DNA of 64,000 nt from Shimia litoralis (lineage in GTDB: Bacteria; Pseudomonadota; Alphaproteobacteria; Rhodobacterales; Rhodobacteraceae): assembly GCF_005518135.1 (NCBI RefSeq), contig NZ_SULI01000013.1, forward strand, positions 12,533-76,532, written 5' to 3'. This document shows, one piece after another, positions 52,613 to 61,491 of the stretch. The notes under the pieces are model-generated. The model was not told the origin of the DNA. It made no database searches and worked only from the letters and a program-made list of their open reading frames with translations. A program made the translations under genes and the position numbers. Position 1 is the stretch's first letter, and each line of letters begins with the position of its first letter.

Positions 52613-53593
52613 CTAGGCGCGCAGGTTCTTAGCAGAGTCCTTGATCGCATCGTATTGCCCCGAGGGACGGAACCGCCACAAATAGTCAGAAATCACAGCC
52701 TCGGTTGCGATTGGCTTGATACCCAAGTCCGCAAACCCTTTGGCGTCGCCACTTACGACATTGTCAGAACGCAGCAAACGCACCTGATCACGTGTGATAA
52801 TCTTGTTTTCAAACATGCCTAGCAAAATCTTGGAGCCGAGATCAAACGCTGCACCCATGATGCTTGCCACCCAAAAGGGCAGGTTCAGCAACAGCCGGCG
52901 GCGATGGATCACATCCATCGTTTCCTGCACCAACTCGCGCAATGTCACGACATCCGGTCCGCCCAATTCATAGAGCCCGTGCGCTTGCCCCAACACACCT
53001 TGAACAGCAGCCGCGGCTACGTCTTCAACATACACTGGCTGAAACTTTGTTTCGGCTCCGACCAAGGGCAGGATTGGCCCCATGCGGGACATGCCAGCAA
53101 ATTTGTTAAAGACACCATCGTCTGGCCCAAAAATAACAGAGGGGCGCAGGATCATCGCATCAGGCATGTGCCTGAGCACACCATCTTCACCCGCAGCCTT
53201 TGAGACCGCATACCCACTTGCGGAGTTCGCGTCTGCGCCCAACGCTGACACGTGGACCATCGTGGTCACGCCCGTCGACGCTGCCAAACGTGCGATGCGC
53301 TCGGCACCTTCTGCCTGAACTGCATCAAAACTGTTTTTGCGGTGCTCCCCAAGAACACCCACACAATTCACAACGGCATCAGCACCCTGCATCGCCGCAA
53401 GAACAGATGCATCATCGCGAATGTTGCAGGCTACGGGTTCAACCTGCCCCACAACTCCGTAAGGCTTTACAAACATAGCTTCGTTCGGACGGCGCACAGC
53501 AACGCGCACGCGCCAGCCCTGTTTGGCCATGCGGCCAGCAATATGACGGCCGACAAAACCTGATCCGCCGTAAATGGTAACGAGTTTGGACAT
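52613..53593 (-). CDS. NDUFA9-like NAD(P)-binding epimerase/reductase
   Basis: A 326-residue member of the atypical short-chain dehydrogenase group related to complex I subunit NDUFA9. The Rossmann motif is [18 protein letters not shown] near the N-terminus, with [14 protein letters not shown] and [24 protein letters not shown] further on. Tyr and Lys of the YxxxK motif are present in [16 protein letters not shown] precedes the ATG at 53593; an earlier in-frame start is rejected. The role in this bacterium is not known. Confidence 0.87.
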   Translation of the reverse strand: MSKLVTIYGGSGFVGRHIAGRMAKQGWRVRVAVRRPNEAMFVKPYGVVGQVEPVACNIRDDASVLAAMQGADAVVNCVGVLGEHRKNSFDAVQAEGAERIARLAASTGVTTMVHVSALGADANSASGYAVSKAAGEDGVLRHMPDAMILRPSVIFGPDDGVFNKFAGMSRMGPILPLVGAETKFQPVYVEDVAAAAVQGVLGQAHGLYELGGPDVVTLRELVQETMDVIHRRRLLLNLPFWVASIMGAAFDLGSKILLGMFENKIITRDQVRLLRSDNVVSGDAKGFADLGIKPIATEAVISDYLWRFRPSGQYDAIKDSAKNLRA

Positions 53594-53615
53594 GGAACCC
53601 TCCGCTATTTGAATT

Positions 53616-53647
53616 CCTGACCTTGGAATACTCTTCCCAAGGTCAGG
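53616..53647 (-). promoter_or_regulatory. Inverted repeat upstream of the NDUFA9-like gene
   Basis: CCTGACCTTGG and CCAAGGTCAGG form a perfect 11-bp inverted repeat with a 10-base spacer, 23 bases before the gene. No T-run follows, so an operator or leader hairpin is more likely than a terminator. Confidence 0.45.
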
Positions 53648-53738
53648 GAACAAGGCGCAAACAAGCCCCCGCGACAAGAAACCCATAAATTCAAAGCGCC
53701 GCAGAACAAACGATAGTCAAAATATTTGGAAAGAGTCG

Positions 53739-53767
53739 TTGACACCCCTGTTCCGCAGGTCTAAATG
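53739..53767 (+). promoter_or_regulatory. Sigma-70-type promoter of tRNA-Leu
   Basis: TTGACA at 53739-53744 and TAAATG at 53762-53767 with a 17-base spacer, placed so that transcription would begin about 10 bases before the mature tRNA. Confidence 0.65.
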
Positions 53768-53784
53768 CCAGCTCACCAACCCGT

Positions 53785-53871
53785 GCCCAGATGGCGGAAT
53801 TGGTAGACGCGCTAGCTTCAGGTGCTAGTGTCCGCAAGGACGTGGAGGTTCGAGTCCTCTTCTGGGCACCA
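53785..53871 (+). tRNA. tRNA-Leu (anticodon CAG)
   Basis: An 87-base class II tRNA with encoded CCA. The acceptor GCCCAGA pairs with TCTGGGC. The anticodon stem CTAGC/GCTAG encloses loop TTCAGGT, giving anticodon CAG. A long variable arm (GTCCGCAAGGAC) and T-arm GGAGGTTCGAGTCCTC follow. tRNA-Leu genes are common integration sites, and the sequence character changes just downstream. Confidence 0.97.
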
Positions 53872-54150
53872 TAATCCCCTTGAAAACCCCCTACAAGCCA
53901 CTGACTTTAGTGGATTTACTGATATTTTGTGCTGATCTCGTCCAAAAATTGCAGCACGTGTTGTAGCACATTTCAAGATTGGTATCTGTTGCCCAAACCT
54001 CACCTGGCAAGCAAAGATTCAACGACTCAAATGCTCGTAGCGGACAACTCTGCATCGCGAATCCGAGGAGTTTTTCCTCATTCGGTTCAGCAAGCTTCTC
54101 AGAGGTGTCTCAGTCGATAAGCCGGCAAGCCGAAAAGAAAAGGCAGAGAA
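53872..54150. other. Intergenic region after tRNA-Leu, candidate island edge
   Basis: No gene is recognised here. It is AT-richer than what follows and contains a short near-repeat (GCAGCAC...GTAGCAC around 53950-53970). A direct copy of the tRNA 3' end, expected at the far edge of an integrated element, was not found by eye in the rest of the window. Confidence 0.4.
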
Positions 54151-54258
54151 GTGGCACACATGATCCGGAAGAACCAGTTTGCCGCACTCGCTGGACAGCT
54201 GTGCCTGGAAGGCAGGACGTCTCCAACCTGGACAGAACTTAGCAACAGAACCAGCTAA
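54151..54258 (+). pseudogene. Possible remnant of an IS6-type transposase C-terminus
   Basis: A short frame reads VAHMIRKNQFAALAGQ and ends at a stop after 35 codons. The block HMIRKNQ recalls the AMHMIRKGQ region at the end of IS6/IS240-type transposases. An upstream stop in the same frame and the lack of the catalytic DDE region mean that at most a scrap remains. The resemblance is from memory of the family and is weak. Confidence 0.22.
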
Positions 54259-55658
54259 ACTCTCGGCCAGACCGGGTGATGGTCATCGATCACGAAAACA
54301 TGGCTGTGACGCTGGGGGGCGTGGCGATGCAGCACTGGGTGCAACGCCCCATTGGCCTCGTGCTCGTGGTGTATCTCGTCACCAAAAGCATGCTCGTGCT
54401 CCACTGCGGGATGCTCATGTGCGACTTCCGCGGGGTCGTTCGATGGCCACAACCGCGTTGCGCATATTGATGCGATAGCTGTCAAAGCGGCCATAAAAAA
54501 GAACGTCGGAGACAGCCCGATCCATGCGCCGAGCTGACCTGACAGCGGATAGGCAAGAAGCCATGCAGCATGGGACAAGGCGAAGTGCGCCGCGAATACC
54601 GCGGGCCGATCCTCGGGATGGCAAGACCGTGTGATAAGCAGCCCCGACGGGGTCTGGATCAACGATGCCCCCGCCCCCAGAGCCAGCCACAAAACCAATC
54701 CGGCAACCAGATCGGGTCCGGTTCCGGCCAGTGCCATGCAAAAGGTCATGATCATTGCACCGATCAACATCACCGTGCGTGGCGAGTTGTTGCCCAGAAG
54801 CCGCGGTAACACTAAGGCAACCACCATCGAGCCGATACCGCTGGCTGCGAAATGCAGCGCGACCATTTCATCACCATACCCCAAGTCGACCTTCACCCGA
54901 ACAACCGTATTTACGATGATCATCGCTGTGGCCGCCGCCACGCCGATATAAAGCGCCAGCAACCCGCGCAGACGCGGTGTGGCCAAATAGATCCAAGCCC
55001 CCCGCGTCAGGCGCTTGCGGAACGGGGCCAGCGCTGCAGCCGGGTTTTGCGACGGTAGAATCACACTTGCGACCAGCGCGGCCGAGGCCAGAAAGCCAAT
55101 CGCGGTTCCGGCAAACAGAGCGTGAAACGAGGTGACCGCCAGCAAAGCTCCGGCAATGGTCGGGCCAAGCAACGCCTCTAGGTCGTAGGTCAGGCGCGAA
55201 TAGGACAGCGCCTGCGTATAGCTCTCTTCGTCCTCCAAAATATCGGGAATCGTTGCCTGAAAGGTGGGCGTGAACGCGGCCGAGAAGGCCTGAAAACCAA
55301 ACACCAGAAGGTAAATCTGCCAAATCTCGGTTACGAAAGGCAGTGCCAAGACCAGCGCTGCCCGCGCTAGATCCAACGCAATCAGAAAGGGCTTGCGCGG
55401 CAGCCGAACCGCGATTGCTGCGGCCACCGGAGCCAGCCCGACATAGGCCACCATCTTGATTGCCAGCGCGGTCCCCAGAACGGCGCCAGCATTGCCCCCG
55501 GCCAGTTCAAATGCGAGCAAACCAAGCGCAATCGTGGTCAGGCCTGATCCGAGCACAGACAGAATCTGTGCCAGCAACAGGCGGCGGTAAACGGGGTGGG
55601 ACAAAGCTCCTTGCATGACAGTGAGAATATGACTTGCAGTCCGCGACACAATGCTCAT
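54255..55658 (-). CDS. MFS transporter with His-rich C-terminus (NreB-like)
   Basis: A protein of about 467 residues with 12 expected membrane helices, of the major facilitator superfamily. After the last helix lies a tail of about 55 residues packed with His, Glu and Asp (HEHPAVEHEHAF, IHHEHEAN, LHRHAPQRHSH, DDHHP). Such a tail on a 12-helix MFS protein is the hallmark of NreB-type nickel exporters. The start at 55658 is uncertain: no clear ribosome site is seen, and an ATG at 55616 is also possible. It is divergent from the small exported protein and sits beside a NikA-type importer. Base composition is richer in GC than the genes before the tRNA. Confidence 0.75.
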   Translation of the reverse strand: MSIVSRTASHILTVMQGALSHPVYRRLLLAQILSVLGSGLTTIALGLLAFELAGGNAGAVLGTALAIKMVAYVGLAPVAAAIAVRLPRKPFLIALDLARAALVLALPFVTEIWQIYLLVFGFQAFSAAFTPTFQATIPDILEDEESYTQALSYSRLTYDLEALLGPTIAGALLAVTSFHALFAGTAIGFLASAALVASVILPSQNPAAALAPFRKRLTRGAWIYLATPRLRGLLALYIGVAAATAMIIVNTVVRVKVDLGYGDEMVALHFAASGIGSMVVALVLPRLLGNNSPRTVMLIGAMIMTFCMALAGTGPDLVAGLVLWLALGAGASLIQTPSGLLITRSCHPEDRPAVFAAHFALSHAAWLLAYPLSGQLGAWIGLSPTFFFMAALTAIASICATRLWPSNDPAEVAHEHPAVEHEHAFGDEIHHEHEANGALHPVLHRHAPQRHSHVFVIDDHHPVWPRV

Positions 55659-55707
55659 GGTGTCGCAGCAGAACGATGGGTACTGTTTGTACGGCTCTAA
55701 ACACGGG

Positions 55708-56073
55708 ATGACTCGAATGACTGGTAGGAATGTCTTGCGGCTGCTTCTGGCCCTGACCATTCTCGTCAGTGGACTGTTGCGCCCCCCCGGCACCATGCTT
55801 GTGTTCGATGGTGATTCGATCACCTACGAGATATGTAATGGTGGCGAGCTCGAAACCATCACCATCCCTCTTGATGGTGAACCACAGCGCGCAATTGATC
55901 TGGGATGTGATTTCTTCGCCACTCAGATTGCGGCACTGCCATTCCCATCCCCCGAAGTAATCGTGAACAGGGTCGAACTGACCCGCCTGCCCCATCCGGT
56001 CGCCTCCCGCTTTCTAGTGGAAACGATGGAGTGGCGGGCCTACGCCCCGCGCGCGCCCCCTCTTGTAAGCTGA
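55708..56073 (+). CDS. Small exported protein of unknown function
   Basis: A 121-residue protein with a hydrophobic N-terminal segment (LRLLLALTILVSGLL) that may be a signal peptide or anchor. The mature part holds two cysteines (EICNGGELE and DLGCDFFA). I could not assign it with confidence; the layout vaguely resembles the DUF2946-type proteins found near metal transport genes. The start at 55708 is one of three close ATGs. It precedes the NikA-like gene by 41 bases and likely belongs to its operon. Confidence 0.55.
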   Translation: MTRMTGRNVLRLLLALTILVSGLLRPPGTMLVFDGDSITYEICNGGELETITIPLDGEPQRAIDLGCDFFATQIAALPFPSPEVIVNRVELTRLPHPVASRFLVETMEWRAYAPRAPPLVS

Positions 56074-56114
56074 CTTCGAAACACGACCGAAATCACCTTA
56101 CAAGGACGAAGCTT

Positions 56115-57659
56115 ATGAGCATCTTTACTCAGGCTGTGCGGTTTGCCGCAGCCGCTACTCTGGCCCTGCCGATGGCCCTTACCACGGCACAGGCCGAAAC
56201 CTCGTTGACCGTGGCCGTCAAACGCGATCGCTACAGTGTAGACGAGAAAAAATTCACCTTTACCACACGCCGCCCTGCGGCACAGATCGTAGAGACAGGT
56301 GTCAAGCCGGACGAAAACTTCCTGCCCAGCCCGCTGTTGTTTGAAACCTGGGATTATTCCGACGGCACCTACACCGTCACTCTGCGCCAAGGTGTGACCT
56401 TCTCGGATGGCACTCCCTTTGACGCAGACAGCGCCATTGCTGCGTTACAGCTATATGACAAGGGCAAGTCAGATTTTCTGCAAATCGATCAAGACAGTTT
56501 CCAGAAACTTGGTGACTTCGAAATCAGCTTCCGGTCTGAAAAGGGGTCTGCGCTGGTGATCGAGAACATGACCCATCGCGCCACTTCGCTGTTCGGACCC
56601 TCCGAGAACCGGGCAGAAAACCCGATCGGCACCGGCCCATATCTGCTGGACAGCTATGATCCGAAACAGCAGATCACCGTTGTCCGCAACGAAGGCTACT
56701 GGGGAGATGCACCCAGCGTCGACAAGTTGACCTTCCGCTTTATCGGCGATGACAATGCCCGCATGTTGGCGCTGCAGAACGGAGAGGTCGACGTAATTGG
56801 CGAGGTCACCCCGCAAATGATGCTGTCGATGCCCAAGGATGGTTCGATCGTGCTGCATGAAAGCCGGCCGATCCGGTATGTGGCGCTGTTGGCCAACCTG
56901 AACGGCGCGGCCCCATTTGACATCATTCAGGACTATAACGTGCGCGAAGCACTGGCCTGGGCCATCGACCGTGACACCATCGCCGGTGTGCTGTTCGATG
57001 GCCGCGGAGTTCCTGCCAAGGGCATTCTGCCAGGATGGATGTTCAACCTCGGCGACGATCACACCGACGGGTTCGGCTATGATCCGGCCAAGGCTGGCGC
57101 AATGCTGGATGCCGCAGGGTGGACAATGGGCGCGGACGGCGTGCGTGAAAAGGACGGGCGCAAGCTGAGCCTGCGTCTGGTCGCGGCCTATCCCAACGTT
57201 TCGACCGTCAAACCCATGCCCGAAATGCTTGACCAGATGTTTGCCGCCGTTGGCATCGATATCGATCTGATCGAGGTGGATGACAGCGGTGTCTACGGAT
57301 CGACCTATCTCGATACCGGCGAGGCGGATCTCTATATGGAATTCGCGTCGAACAACAACACAGACCCGACCTACCTGCTTTACAACCTCTTTACCTCGGT
57401 CACGGCGTGGGGTGGCTACAAGTTCACGGCCCCGGGCCCGCATGTGGACGAAATGCTGTTGAAGGCGCGCGAAGCTCAGACCCGTAAAGAGGTGGTGGAT
57501 CTGGTCCGCCAAGCGCACCGTGCCATCGTGCAAGACGACCTTGCGGCGATCCCGATCCTGATGGTGCCGAACTTTGCCCTGTCGCGTCCGGGCATCAAGG
57601 TTCCGATGTCGGAATACGCTGACTGGATCGACTACGGCAACGTTCAGTTCATCGAGTAA
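56115..57659 (+). CDS. NikA-like ABC transporter substrate-binding protein (family 5)
   Basis: A 514-residue periplasmic solute-binding protein of the peptide/nickel family SBP_bac_5. The signal peptide ends TTAQA at about residue 27. Family blocks include YTVTLRQGVTFSDGTPFDADSA, NPIGTGPYLLDSYDP and ALAWAIDRDTIAGVLFDGRG. AAGGAC precedes the ATG at 56115; an earlier start is rejected. The substrate is not provable from sequence, but the NreB-like neighbour suggests nickel or a metal chelate. It leads an ABC importer run. Confidence 0.82.
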   Translation: MSIFTQAVRFAAAATLALPMALTTAQAETSLTVAVKRDRYSVDEKKFTFTTRRPAAQIVETGVKPDENFLPSPLLFETWDYSDGTYTVTLRQGVTFSDGTPFDADSAIAALQLYDKGKSDFLQIDQDSFQKLGDFEISFRSEKGSALVIENMTHRATSLFGPSENRAENPIGTGPYLLDSYDPKQQITVVRNEGYWGDAPSVDKLTFRFIGDDNARMLALQNGEVDVIGEVTPQMMLSMPKDGSIVLHESRPIRYVALLANLNGAAPFDIIQDYNVREALAWAIDRDTIAGVLFDGRGVPAKGILPGWMFNLGDDHTDGFGYDPAKAGAMLDAAGWTMGADGVREKDGRKLSLRLVAAYPNVSTVKPMPEMLDQMFAAVGIDIDLIEVDDSGVYGSTYLDTGEADLYMEFASNNNTDPTYLLYNLFTSVTAWGGYKFTAPGPHVDEMLLKAREAQTRKEVVDLVRQAHRAIVQDDLAAIPILMVPNFALSRPGIKVPMSEYADWIDYGNVQFIE

Positions 57660-57679
57660 TCGTCCGGTTCATGTCAGGC

Positions 57680-57702
57680 GAAGCCCCTCTCTTGGGGGCT
57701 TC
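57680..57702 (+). promoter_or_regulatory. Intercistronic hairpin between nikA-like and nikB-like genes
   Basis: GAAGCCCC pairs with GGGGCTTC over a seven-base loop, without a long T-run. Such hairpins often keep binding-protein messages more abundant than permease messages. Confidence 0.55.
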
Positions 57703-57719
57703 GTCAACAAGGATTTCTC

Positions 57720-58826
57720 ATGCTGCACTTTATCCTGCTCCGGCTTGCAATGGCCATTCCGACGCTTCTGGGCATGTCCTTCATCGCATTTCTGATCGTC
57801 GCTCTTGCACCGGGCGATCCGGTGATGATGGAACTGCGCGCGATGGGCATCGTACCCGAGCCCGACGATATCGCCGCGCTGCAGGCGGAATTCGGTCTCG
57901 ATAAGCCCCTCATGATGCGCTACGCCGAATGGCTCTGGCGGGCATTGCAACTCGAGTTCGGCACGTCGATCGCAACCGGCCGTCCGGTCATGGCAGAGAT
58001 CGCTATCTACTTGCCCGCCACCTTGTCGCTTGCCATCAGTGCATTGCTCGGCGCGATCGTCATTTCGCTAACTCTAGGAGGACTTGCCGCAACAGCCGGG
58101 CACATTGCCGGCGCCGGGTTGCGCGGCCTCACCATCCTGCTGGTTTCAGTACCATCCTTCTGGCTCGCTTTGCTGCTGATCTACGTGTTCGTGCTGCATC
58201 TCGGCTGGGCCCGGCTTGTCGGCGATGGCTCGTTGCCTGATTTGGTTCTGCCCGCGATTACCCTCAGCCTCGCCGCCGGAGCCGCGCTGGGGCGGATGGT
58301 CTATGAACGTATCCGCTCCGAGATGAGCGAAGACCATATTCGCCTTGCGATCGCCAAGGGACTCGGCCCGATGCAAATTCTGTTGGGGCATATTGCACCA
58401 CGCATCATCGGGCCGCTGGCCACCGCTTGGGCCAACGCGTTCGGTGGGCTTCTGGGGGGGGCTGTGGTCGTCGAGAGCATCTTTGGCTGGCCGGGGCTGG
58501 GGCAGCTTATCCTTCAGGCGATCGCGCATAGGCGGCAGACGCCCCGTTGGTCTTTTGCTTGGATTGGCGCTGCTTGCAGGTTTCGGGCTACTGGGCCTGT
58601 CACCTTTCCTGTTCGATTTGCCTCCCCCAGACGAGATGGATCTGCTCGCCCGTCTCAGTTCCCCTACCGCGACGCATCCGCTGGGCACCGACCATTTGGG
58701 CCGGGACTTGTTGGCCCGTCTGATCGGCGCAGTGCCGGTCTCGCTCGGGGCTGCGCTTGCAGCGATGGCAGCGATCCTTGCGGTTTCACTGCCCTGGGGG
58801 GTGGTGTCCGCTCTGGCCGGCGGTAG
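57720..58826 (+). pseudogene. NikB-like permease with 3' end lost and out-of-frame tail
   Basis: The first about 271 residues are a normal NikB/DppB-type permease: MLHFILLRLAMAIPTLLGMSF, the loop APGDPVMMELRA, and the ATPase-contact region AIAKGLGPMQILLGHIAPRI. After LGQLILQAIAHR near 58532 the frame runs into the neighbouring permease gene in the wrong frame, giving about 97 Arg/Pro-rich junk residues to the stop at 58826. Normal family members end about 40 residues later with one more membrane helix. A deletion that removed the nikB end and nikC start explains this better than a one-base error. Confidence 0.75.
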
Positions 58827-59349
58827 GGTCGACATGATCATGATGCGTCTCGCCGATATCATCATGGCTTTTCCGACGCTGGTGCTAGCGCTGGCAATCA
58901 TTGGCTTTATGGGGGCGTCCCTCGAGGCATCGATCCTTGGCGTCGCCGCAGCTTGGTGGCCCTCTAACGCCCGATTGGTGCGAACGCTGGTGATGTCGGC
59001 AAGTCAGCGCGAGTTCGTCCACGCCGCCCGCCTGACTGGCGCATCCCGCACGCGCGTCGTTTTGCGGCATATCCTGCCACAGGTGCTTCCGCCGCTGGCT
59101 GTGATCATCTCGCTGGAAACCGCCTCGGTCCTACTGGCATTGTCCTCGCTCAGTTTTCTGGGCATCGGCGCCCAGCCTCCGACGCCGGAATGGGGCGCGA
59201 TGCTGAACGAAGCCCGGCCGTTCGTTACACAGGCGCCGCACATGTTGCTCGTGCCCGGCCTCGCCGTCACCCTTGCAGTGCTGGCGTTCAATCTCGTCGG
59301 TGAGGGGCTTCGCATGTGGCTCGACAAGAGGGAGCCCTATCAATGGTAG
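58537..59349 (+). pseudogene. NikC-like permease lacking its 5' end
   Basis: About 270 residues of a NikC/DppC-type permease, from the first membrane helix (RRPVGLLLGLALLAGFGLLGL) to LDKREPYQW. HPLGTDHLGRDLLARLIGA, ARLTGASRTRVVLRHILPQ and LSSLSFLGIGAQPPTPEWG are intact. No proper start codon or ribosome site lies before the first helix, because the coding sequence directly abuts the truncated nikB in another frame; TTG at 58555 is the nearest in-frame option. Its stop overlaps the start of the next gene. Confidence 0.75.
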
Positions 59350-60110
59350 ATGCCCTGTCCGTCTCTAACCTGAGCGTCACCAACCCCGGTGCGCCGCCTT
59401 TGCTTGACCAACTCAACTTCAACATCGCGCCGGGTGAACGTGTCGGGCTTGTCGGGCAAAGTGGCTGTGGCAAGTCGCTCACAGCCGCTGCGTTATGCGG
59501 ATTGCTGCGCCCACCGCTTGCGATTACCACCGGCACAGCCCGGATCGACGGTGTTGAGCTAGTCGGCGCGGCGCCTCACGTCTGGCGACAAATTCGGGGA
59601 CGCAGGGTGTTCCAGATTTTCCAAAGCCCTGGCACAGCCCTGACCCCAGCCCGCAGCATCCGCGCCCAACTGGTGGAAACGGCGCGGATCGTTGGCGCGA
59701 ACCCGAAGCAGGCGGTAACCTCTGCCCTCGAAACCGTTGCACTGGACCCGCATGTGGCTGATTTCTTTCCCTACCAACTGTCCGGCGGCATGAAGCAACG
59801 GGTGCTGATCGCCATGGCCCTGATCCTACGTCCGCGCATCTTGATCGCTGACGAGCCCACCACCGGACTTGATGTGTTGACCGAACGGGAAATTCTTGCC
59901 GCTCTGGACAAGATGGCGAACGAGGTCGGCTCTGCCGTTTTGTTCATCAGCCACGACCTTCGCGCCGTGGCCGAAATCGCCAGCCGCACATTGGTGATGG
60001 AGCACGGACGACTGGTAGAAGATGCACCGATATCGGATCTGGCGGCGTCCACAGCCCCATCGGCGCGACAACTGGCAGAGGCAGCCCAAGCGCTGCAATC
60101 CACATGCTGA
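59343..60110 (+). CDS. NikD-like ABC transporter ATPase
   Basis: A 255-residue ATPase of the peptide/nickel importer family. Walker A GQSGCGKS is at residues 38-45, the signature LSGGMKQR and Walker B ILIADEPTTGLD follow, and the switch His is in LFISHDLRAVAE. The start overlaps the NikC-like stop, and the stop overlaps the next ATPase. The gene itself looks intact, unlike the permeases. Confidence 0.87.
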   Translation: MVDALSVSNLSVTNPGAPPLLDQLNFNIAPGERVGLVGQSGCGKSLTAAALCGLLRPPLAITTGTARIDGVELVGAAPHVWRQIRGRRVFQIFQSPGTALTPARSIRAQLVETARIVGANPKQAVTSALETVALDPHVADFFPYQLSGGMKQRVLIAMALILRPRILIADEPTTGLDVLTEREILAALDKMANEVGSAVLFISHDLRAVAEIASRTLVMEHGRLVEDAPISDLAASTAPSARQLAEAAQALQSTC

Positions 60111-60826
60111 AGGTGCGGGGACTATCCAAACACTTCCACGGGCGCGAGGTGTTGCGCGGGATTGATCTTTCGATCGCACCCGGTGAAGTGGTCGGATTGA
60201 TAGGGCGCTCGGGTTCCGGAAAATCCACTCTCGCACGCTGCCTCGTCGGGCTGGAACAGATCGACGCCGGCAATATTTCATTTGCAGGTTCGCAAATACG
60301 GCCCGGCCACGGGTCCGCCCGGCAGCAGATCCAGTATCTATGGCAGGACCCAACCCAATCGCTCAGCCCCTATCTCACGGCCCATGGCGCGGTGATGGAG
60401 ACCCTTTCGGGCTTTGGCATCGGAGCGCCTGACAAACGTCGCACACGGGCTGCTTCCTTACTGGATGCTCTCGGCTTGTCGTCTTCTTTACACGCCCGTC
60501 GCCCCTATGCGCTGTCCGGCGGGCAATGCCAGCGGGTCGCGCTGGCCAAAGCGCTGGCCGCCAAACCACGGTTTCTGGTACTGGATGAACCTCTGTCGTC
60601 GCTCGACCTGACCACCCAAATCAACACAATCGAGTTGCTGCGCAAGGTCCAATCCGACACAGGCTTGGCAATGCTGATTGTCAGCCATGACCTTGCTCCA
60701 CTCAAACAACTCGCAAATCGAATCCTCGTCCTCGACGACGCTCGCATTGCGGAGGACATCCCCATGCAATCATTCTTCGAACAAGCAACGCACCCCCTGG
60801 CACGCGCTTATGCAAAAACCCTATAG
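60104..60826 (+). CDS. NikE-like ABC transporter ATPase
   Basis: A 240-residue second ATPase of the same importer. Walker A GRSGSGKS is at residues 34-41, the signature LSGGQCQR, and Walker B FLVLDEPLSSLD. It overlaps the NikD-like gene by 7 bases. It is the last gene of the run and no clear terminator was found after it. Together with the NikD-like ATPase it would power the nickel/peptide-type importer if the permeases were functional. Confidence 0.87.
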   Translation: MLKVRGLSKHFHGREVLRGIDLSIAPGEVVGLIGRSGSGKSTLARCLVGLEQIDAGNISFAGSQIRPGHGSARQQIQYLWQDPTQSLSPYLTAHGAVMETLSGFGIGAPDKRRTRAASLLDALGLSSSLHARRPYALSGGQCQRVALAKALAAKPRFLVLDEPLSSLDLTTQINTIELLRKVQSDTGLAMLIVSHDLAPLKQLANRILVLDDARIAEDIPMQSFFEQATHPLARAYAKTL

Positions 60827-61491
60827 AAATGGCCTCAGTGACAAACCTCGCAAGGAGGAGATCGCAATTTCCGGGATGAGGCTATGGGGAAAGAGCGCCG
60901 ACGGATGGGGTTTTCTTTGCCACTCGCGCGTGTTTGACGGTGTTAGATACGTTGACTGCAGTCTTTGTCTGCCACCTTGATCGCGGGAATTCCGTAGATT
61001 GAGCGCTGATAATGCAATTGGGGCCGTCATTTTGGATGATGGCGAAGCAACATGCTTAGAAATCGACTATGTTTGCTCATCTGCGCCTCCAATCAAACCC
61101 GTGAAGGACGTATCCTGCGACCTCGCCATAAGATCGTCACCCCTACGCTAACATTTATGTCCCGATCGATTGCCGTTTGGGTACTCCAAACCTTTGAAAT
61201 AGCTGGCAACCTCCGAGCTCAACTCGGCGTAAAGAGAACAAGCCCTAATTCGGGTTCGTCACCAGACACGTCCCGCCCACTTACGGTCTTCATGGAGTTC
61301 CCATCATGTAACCTGACTCTTCATTCTCGAGGCCGGCTTGACGCACACCGGATTCATAACGGTGCCTCGAACTGCTGGGGTGGCACTCCTAACTGACCTC
61401 CTACGGATTTCGATAACTGGCAGAGCGAGGAGAATAGGTCGTGCACACTCTCTGCACATCTCAATCGTCGAAATACCTACTTACACGCAGA
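60827..61491. other. Gene-poor 665-base region
   Basis: I find no convincing gene, RNA or element end here. Short reading frames exist on both strands but lack ribosome sites and recognisable motifs. It may hold decayed mobile-element sequence, considering its place between an island-like operon and a LuxR-type regulator. Confidence 0.4.

Noticed and set aside
53818-54003. Minus-strand frame overlapping the tRNA-Leu as an integrase end
   Set aside because: Part of it is a translation of the tRNA itself and the rest has no recombinase motifs.
58537-58826. C-terminal Arg/Pro-rich tail of the NikB-like frame as a real domain
   Set aside because: The bases encode good NikC-type protein in another frame, so the tail is read-through junk after a deletion.
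61052-61396. 114-codon plus-strand frame in the gap after the NikE-like gene
   Set aside because: No ribosome site and no recognisable features; composition looks non-coding.
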